Source of the DNA: Ulva prolifera
Lineage: Eukaryota > Chlorophyta > Ulvophyceae > Ulvales > Ulvaceae
NCBI GenBank assembly: GCA_023078555.1
Contig: CM041201.1
Location: 5,773,172 to 5,837,171, forward strand
Length of the DNA stretch: 64,000 nt
Direction of reading: 5' to 3'
Part shown: positions 57,931-64,000 of the stretch, piece by piece
Layout of the letters: every line of letters begins with the position of its first letter
How positions within the stretch are numbered: the stretch's first letter is position 1
Notes under the pieces: model-generated
The model's database searches: none
Told to the model about the DNA's origin: nothing
What the model saw: the letters and a program-made list of their open reading frames with translations, nothing else
Program-made: the position numbers and the translations under genes

Positions 57931-59765
57931 GGCGGGCGGGGGGTCGAAGCGGGGACCCCGGCGGCGCCGCGCGCGGCGCCGCGGCGCACGGGACGTGACG
58001 TGACGTGAGGGAGGCGCGTGGCACCGCGCGGGGCAGGTGACGTCGCGACGCACGAGGGCTATGGGATCGTTTTTGGAGAAGGCAAAAGGACCGACGGTGA
58101 GCGAAGCGAGCACACCCAGGCGACTCGTGCGACGTGGCAGGAAGATACGGACGATCGCATCGGGCGTGCGGGCCGTGGACGTGCGCGCATGTGTTACATG
58201 TACAGGGGAGCGGGATAAGGACGCGGGCGCGGCAGTGCACTGCCATGGGCCGCGGATTCGTACATGGAGATGGATATGGACGTCGACGCGGGGCGCGGCA
58301 GCGTGAGGCGTGGGCGTGACGTGGCAAGGATACCCAGCGCGCGCGCACCGAGGCCGGCAGCTGTAACGGCCAGCTGCGGCGACGATCCTGCTGCGGTCGC
58401 AGAGGTACATACACCGCACTGGACGCGGGCGAGGCCCGGGGGGCCGCGGCGAGGCACGACGGGAGGCGGCAGGTGCATGCAGCTGCAGCGACGCGACCGC
58501 GCGGGACCCGCGAGGCCTGCCAGATGGGGATAAGCCAGGGATAACGGTGATGGGACGGGGATAAGGGGGATAGGGCGGGGGTGGCCCAACACGACGGGCG
58601 TGGATGTCATCCGAAACAGCAGCCGCTCACTATAGGGGCGCCCAGGCCTCAGGCCGGCAGGCCCGCGGGCTCTGGGCGCGCGCGACACGTGGGTGGCACC
58701 GAGAAGGCGGGGTGACGTACGTGCGAGGTGGCCACGCGGGCCGGGCTCGGCAGGCAGGTGGCAGGTAGGCACGTGGATTGCAGGCAGCGTGCGGCAGCAC
58801 GCAGGACGCGGGGCCGGCAGCGGGCGGCGACGCGCCTCGGCACGGACGTATCTCGAAACACGCCGCCCTGGAGGCGGGCGAGGTCCGGGAGGCGGCACCG
58901 GCGGGCCACGGCGGGCAGGGGCGCCTCCAGCGACGCGACCGCGCGACACCCCATCGCCGTAGGAGCGTGAACACGGGCGGGCTCCCACCACAACAGGGGG
59001 AGCTTATCCGGATCGAAGGGCTGAGACACACGGCTCGCAACAGCGGCGCCCAGGCCTCCGGCCGGCAGCGCCGCGTCCTCGGCGCCCGCGTGACATGGTG
59101 GTGGCAGCGAGAGGACGGGGTGACGTACGTGCGAGGCGGCCACGCGGGCCACGCGCGGCAGGCAGTGATCCACGGCAGGCGTGGACGACCTCTGCAGCGG
59201 CGTGGGCGTGTGCGCGGAGTGGGGGCGAGGCGAGACGGGAGGCAGCGGCTGTGGCGCCGCGAGGAGCGGCCGCAGCCGATCGGAGCCCAAGTGGCACCGG
59301 TGTAACGGGGCCATATCGTCGACCGCTCGCACCCTCGTTCACAGGCGCGAGTGCGGGTTCGCGGACAGAGGGACGGACTGCATTCGAAGGGGGGGCGCGA
59401 TTGCTATAAAAGGGGCGACGCGACGGAGAGAGCGTGTGTACATCAGCTTGGGTCGCCAGCGACGGTGACTCGCAAGCAGAGTAGAGCAGCGCGGACGGGG
59501 TGAATCTGTCGTCAGACGGCATCTGCAGCGTCGAGCGACGTGCCCGGAACCCATCGAACTGCCATCAGTGGAGTCGAGGTTTCAGTGTTTGTTTCCTCTC
59601 CCGTTCACGCCTTGCGAAATTGTGTCCATCAGTGGAGTCGAAGCGTCGCGCCGTCGTTAACGCGAGTCGTCGGTCCTACACGCCATCGACCGGCGTCAGC
59701 CGGTAGCACGCGGGCACACGACACACCGCCCCAGGGGGCACCGCGACGGAGAGAGGGAGGCCGGG
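57931..59765 (+). promoter_or_regulatory. Leader of copy F with a 0.4-kb tandem duplication
   Basis: Very GC-rich, no gene supported; long frames on both strands are compositional. A segment starting CAGGCCTC at 58643 recurs from 59051 with the shared phrase GGGGTGACGTACGTGCGAGG and CCGCGTGGCC-type sequence, a tandem duplication of about 408 bp. A TATA-like CTATAAAAG occurs at 59403. Probable promoter and 5' UTR. Confidence 0.45.
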
Positions 59766-62700
59766 ATGGCCAGCGACGACGCCGGCATCGCCGCGATGAG
59801 GTGCGTTTATTGTTAATAACGTTCGGTGTTTGCAGCGCGACCCGGTGCTCGCGGCTTGTGCACGCGTGCGTACGTGCGTGCCGTTGACTGTCGGCGGTGT
59901 GGTCGTGCTCGAAGCGTATCTCGAGACACCGGCCGTGCCCTCGAGGGGGGTCGATTCGACATGCATGGCGGTGTGTGATCGGGTGGGTTTGTACGTGTTG
60001 CTGTTCATTCGGATGAGCTCGTCAAGAGTCGGTGTGGGTATTTGTCTTCTTCCGGGACACCCGCAACCGCAGTCGCAAGCGCCCGGGGGGGCAGGTGCGC
60101 CAGTGGCGCGGCTCCGCTGACCAGGCGTAACAGCTGACGGGGCAGGCGGCGCGGCTCAGGCCCGTGCACGCGCACCGCACGCGCAAGCCTGCGCACATGG
60201 TCATGCGTGGGCGTGCCGCCGACGGCGACGTGTCTGTGCAGGGCACGCTACGAGCTCAACCCCGCGGGCGAGGCGCTCGTGGAGGAGATGGCCCGGAGGG
60301 GCATCACGGTGGAGCGCGTGCAACAGGCACGTGCGTGCGTCAATGCCGCTGCAGTGCGAGCCGGCGAGCGCGGGGAGCCCTCGCGCGCCGCCTTCGCTGC
60401 GGCCGGCGGCGTCCCCCTGCCGACACTGTCGCTGCCAGCCCTCGACGACTGGCGGCTGCTGCTCAGCCGTCACCACCGCTCCTTGGCGGGGCTGGAGGCT
60501 GCAGAGCGCAACGTTCTCCGGTTTGCGCGCGCACACTTTGCCGTCCTCAGCACACGCGGGCTCGACACCGACCATCTGTTGCGGCGAGACACGATGAAGG
60601 TGTGGGCGACCTGCGCCGTACAGGCACTAGTGGCATGGGGCCACCCCATCCCCGGCCAGCGTGTGTCCGGCGCTGACAGTGTGAGCTCGTTTGCAGCTCG
60701 ACATGTTCAAGGTCATCGAGTCGTGGCGCACAATGGCGAAGGATGTCTTCACTGCGACCCTACACTTGATGCTGTACACGAAGCAGATCGGAGCCCGGGG
60801 GACGCTCGACAGCTATGAGCATGCCATCAGGTGCTTGTGCAGAGCGTACTATGCGGCGGCGGATGAGGTGCGTGTCCGAAGCCTGCTTCTTGTTTGTGTC
60901 GGCCTGCAGCCGGCACCAGTGCTCCTGCCTGTCGCGCAGGCGCACATGCATGGTGCCTGGACGCCGCGCGGGTCCTGCGCCAGTCCCCGAGGGAACGTGG
61001 GCTGGCATACTGACCTGCAGGTGCGAGTGGCCTGAAGGGGGGGTGGTGTGCAGGTGGTGGATCAGCCGAGCCCATTTCAGCGCTTCCTGCCGATCGTGAA
61101 GAGCATTCGGATGTACATCAAGGCCTCGCCGCTCGGCGGCACTCGCAAGATTACCCCCCTCACCCAGGGCCAGATCATGCGCGCAGTGGAGTCGATGTAT
61201 GTCGGGGGCTTCGGCATGATGCAAGTGCGCCACCATGCCCTCTCCCGAAGCTGCTTTGCGGTCATTGTGGCTGCGGCGCAATGCTAAATTGTATCGGCAG
61301 CCTTGGCCTGTCAGTCAGCATGTCCAAGGGCTGCACTGTGATGTCGGGCACGGTGCCCGAGTGTGTGCGCGCTACAGTAGTGTGCCAGCCGTTCTGGAAG
61401 ACATCCTTGTGCTGTGCTTGTGTCCTTGGCTAGCCGTTTCACAGGAGGCCACGTCTCACCCTGTGTTGATGTTTCCAGGCGCGCGTGGTGTTTGCCTTGA
61501 CTGCGATCGCTGGCCTGCGCACCACATTCTTCCAGTACTGGCGCTGGGAGGACGTGGAGCTGATCAAGGTCCCCATGCTGCAAGGCGAGGTCAAGGATGC
61601 GACGGAGGAGGTGCTGCACAACAGTGACACGCAGGTGTGGCGCCTGCCAGTGTGGCTCGTGGGATTCCGCAGTGACTGCCGCTTCCGCCGCGGCTGTCGG
61701 GGCTGCAGCACGTTTGCTCTCCTGCCTGTTGCCTTGCTGGATATTGCTGTTGTGTTTTTCTGCTGCGCACCCTGGCCTTTGGCGGTGCTGCGGTGGCGTT
61801 GCTGTGGTTCGGCCGCGTGTCACGTCGTCGCTGGCGGGCACCCTGTGTGCGTGGTGCCGCTACCAGTGTTGTGGTGCCGCTATCAGTGTCGTGGATGTTT
61901 GTGATCTTCCCTATGCATGCTGCCGCTGGCAGCCTGCGCTGCTGCGGCAACTGCTGTGACGGAAGGCTAACCGGAGTGACACTGTGCAGATGGGCTTTGC
62001 CTTTGTCAGCCACCACGCTGTCAACAAGTGCCCCAATCAGTACGGGACACCGGTGCTGGCGCTCGACCCGACGGGGCAGCGCATGTCGCCCTCCATGCCG
62101 GTTGTCGGCAGCCTCCTCGTTCAGCTAGGGCTGGTGATGGGCGTGTATGATGCGGAACAGATCACGCGCCTGCCGTACAACGCGCCCCTCCGCCCGAAGC
62201 CGCATGCACAGCATTGGTGTGCATCTCTGCTTCGTTGTATGGCTCTGCGTGTGACGTAGTGTCCGCATGTGGTTGCGCTGGCATCATGCATGATGCAGCG
62301 CTGCTTCCCTCGCTGTGGCGTGCTAGCGCTGAGCCCACAGATGTTCACATGTGTGACCCGCTGTAGGTATGTGATATGCACACAGCATGACCTGATGTTC
62401 CTGCCATTCATCAACGTGCCTGGCGTCCGCATTTCCTGGCTGGTCGCGATGTGCGGCCTACTGGCCGAACCTGAGGACGGCGCGGAGCCGCATGGCCGGG
62501 GCGTGCGAATGGGACCCCGCTCACTGCGGTCGTCCATGGTGCTGCGCATGGTCCTCGGGCGCATCACGTCGGACCGCGCGCCTGACGAGGTCCTCATGCG
62601 CCACCTCGGCACGTGGGTCCAGAATGCAACGGCTGCAGCCATGGTGCATTACTTCTCCAGCCGCGGCGCGGCAGCAACTCTGGCTGGCATGGTGCGCACT

Positions 62701-63279
62701 CCAGGATTTGATCGAGGGCTGTAGGCTGCTGTGCAAATGAGCTCAACACTGGCTGTTGATGGTGTGGTAGACTGCTTGCGCTCTATGCAATGGGGATGCA
62801 CCACTGTGCCACTGTGGGCACCTGTCGCTGGCCGCTGCAATGGGTGCATGTGCTTGTGTGCCGCAGACAACGGTTGCCGTGCTTGTTGCTAGACAGGCGC
62901 CCGCGGTGGTGACGGCAGCTCGCCGTGCAGGCACAGGCCAACATCACGGGCAACGCTCAGGGAATGGAGCATGCACGCACGATTGCGCGCATCGGCGGGG
63001 ATGCCGTTGGGCCCAGCCTACTGGCCACCGCGCAGGAACAGCCCGAGCGCGAGCTCTTTCTTTTCATCGCGTTCCAGAAGTCCAAGGACGGCGCCGTGCA
63101 GCAGGCTGTCCTCACAAAGATGTCCAAGCTCCTTGCGGACCACGTTGGGGGCCACCTGGCCGGCAACGGCGGGGCGGTCGCGTCGGTGTACCATCGCATC
63201 ATGCGGAAGGTGGCACCGTATCCGGGGAGGTGGCTCCTCCAGAGCGCGATGCCAGCCCACCGCCTCGCCCAGCTCCCAG
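59766..63279 (+). pseudogene. YR element copy F: catalytic part complete, truncated after exon 6
   Basis: Exons: 1 59766-59800 (MASDDAGIAAM, phase 2), 2a 60242-60599, 2b 60697-60867, 3a 61054-61224, 3b 61479-61634, 4 61990-62216, 5 62367-62691, 6 62931-63279 (ends in phase 1). Exon lengths equal those of copy E for 1-4. Core motifs: TAIAGLRTTFFQYWRWEDV, VNKCPNQYG, RSLRSSMVLR, HLGTW, MVHYFS, so the whole YR domain is intact and uninterrupted by stops. The zinc-ribbon exons are absent: the intron after exon 6 runs into tandem repeats and junction J8. As a copy with all catalytic residues but no C-terminal module it could still yield a short recombinase if exon 6 is read through or spliced into the next unit; this is inference. 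Confidence 0.75.
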
Positions 63280-63304
63280 GTGCAGCACTACATCTCTGTG
63301 CGCG

Positions 63305-63643
63305 TGTGTTGCCATCCCGTGTTTCCGTGAGTCCACCTGCTCTGCTGCATCTCTGCATGCGTGTGTGTTTTTGTGCTGTGTTCGGCCCGTCCGCCTGCTC
63401 TGCTGCAACTCTGCATGCGTGTGTTGCCATCCCGTGTTTCTGTGAGTCCACCTGCTCTGCTGCATCTCTGCATGCGTGTGTGTTTTTGTGCTGTGTTCGG
63501 CCCGTCCGCCTGCTCTGCTGCAACTCTGCATGCGTGTGTGTTTTTGTGCTGTGTTCGGCGCGCCGCCTGCTTTGCTGCAACTCTGCATGCGTGTGTCGCC
63601 ATCCCGTGTTTCTGTGAGTCCACCTGCTCTGCTGCAACTCTCG
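63305..63643 (+). repeat. Tandem repeats in the last intron of copy F
   Basis: Alternating units of about 56-60 bp with CTGCATGCGTGTGT, CCATCCCGTGTTTC and CTGCTCTGCTGCA, six copies up to the junction. Confidence 0.85.
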
Positions 63644-63644
63644 A

Positions 63645-63790
63645 CAGGAGAGTCTTTTAGCACTTTTCGCGGCGGCCACGCGGCGGGGGGGCGTCGAAAG
63701 CGCGTGGCCGGGGGCGGGGCCGCGCCCGGCGGGCCGCGGCGCGCGGTCGAAACGCGGGCCTCCCGGCGGACGGGCCGACGGCACCGTCTG
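63645..63790 (+). other. Unit junction J8 and GC-rich leader
   Basis: CAGGAGAGTCTTTTAGCACTT (TAGCACTT 63658-63665), then the same GC-rich leader as 39901-40045 with small differences. It begins another unit that runs out of the window. Confidence 0.75.
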
Positions 63791-64000
63791 CAGGGACCGG
63801 GCCGTATAGAGGCAGCGCGACAGGTATAAAACACTTGTATATAATGTATATAAAAAAAACAGCAGCGAGCGAGGCGGGCGATGTGGCGTCGACAGAGCGG
63901 CCGCGTCGCTCTCAACCTCAACAGGTGACACCGATGCCGTCTTCAGGGACCGGGCCGTATAGAGGCAGCGCGACATGTATGAAACACTTGTATGTAATGT
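63791..64000 (+). promoter_or_regulatory. TATA-bearing monomers, start of a second array
   Basis: One complete and one partial monomer of the type at 40046-40800, with GGGCCGTATAGAGGCAGCGC, ACACTTGTATATAATG and TATATAAAAAAAAC (near 63845). The array continues beyond the window. Confidence 0.65.

Noticed and set aside
58500-58570. A GGGATAAC stretch resembling part of a homing endonuclease (I-SceI) site
   Set aside because: Only the central bases agree, and the surrounding sequence is a purine-rich repeat of GGGATAA; chance similarity.
57868-59522. Overlapping Arg/Pro/Ala-rich frames in the copy F leader
   Set aside because: GC-driven frames on both strands without motif or splice support.
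12649-63660. Simple nested insertion of one unit into another
   Set aside because: The missing 3' parts of copies A, B, D and F are not found after the inserted units within the window.
1-64000. Telomere-type repeats at unit junctions, to support an end-attachment model
   Set aside because: No run of TTAGGG, TTTAGGG or TTTTAGGG was seen; TTTTAGCACTT alone is not a telomere repeat.

Overview
This is nuclear DNA from an intron-rich, visibly GC-rich eukaryote. GT-AG introns, a Ty1/copia remnant and a CACTA DNA transposon carrying a Ulp1 protease suggest a microalga or similar protist, but I cannot name the organism. I see no rRNA, tRNA, CRISPR or bacterial operon. Almost everything recognisable is mobile DNA.

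The dominant theme is a head-to-tail series of six copies (A-F, all on the + strand) of a multi-exon gene that I read as a eukaryotic tyrosine recombinase (YR) element. Each traceable gene starts with a mini-exon (ATG, 35-53 nt, ending in phase 2). Exons follow for an N-terminal domain, a core with the box I Arg (G-[VL]-R then W-x-D-V), a Lys hairpin, and an exon with R-x-x-R, H-x-G-x-W and the candidate nucleophile Tyr (M-V-H-Y-F). After these come an acidic region and several zinc-ribbon-like Cys clusters. Copy A (1-2199) is a 3' part. B (2865-12534) is long, with one frameshift. C (13309-16018) has exons 1-4 only. D (42388-45783) ends inside exon 5. E (47258-55299, plus a second gene with a P-loop to about 57870) is the most complete. 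F (59766-63279) ends after exon 6. A-D and E-F form two subfamilies that differ in intron positions.

Each copy is cut at a different 3' point, and the next unit begins with a conserved block built on TTTTAGCACTT followed by a GCGTCGAAA-containing GC-rich stretch (2212, 12662, 39914, 45802, 57879, 63658; related at 38062 and 40718). Constant 5' end, variable 3' end and uniform orientation are the most unusual feature of the window. At 39.9-40.8 kb and again at 63.8-64.0 kb the block leads into tandem monomers that each carry a TATA box.

Nested insertions: a Ty1/copia element (LTR 5893-6118, body on the - strand to about 7600) sits in intron 4 of copy B. The same insertion is shared by copy C, which dates the B/C duplication. 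An 18.2-kb CACTA transposon (17717-35919) has 30-bp inverted termini, palindrome arrays near both ends (64-bp period left, 102-110-bp right) and four genes: a leftward coiled-coil gene (18531-21332), a rightward Tnp2-like transposase (21670-26196), a rightward Ulp1 C48 protease gene (about 26529-29631) and a leftward large unknown gene (30361-34668).

Stretches without genes are leaders and first introns of the YR units, flanks of the CACTA element, and simple or tandem repeats. Exon limits were placed by eye from splice consensus, reading phase and agreement between copies; no transcript data were available.
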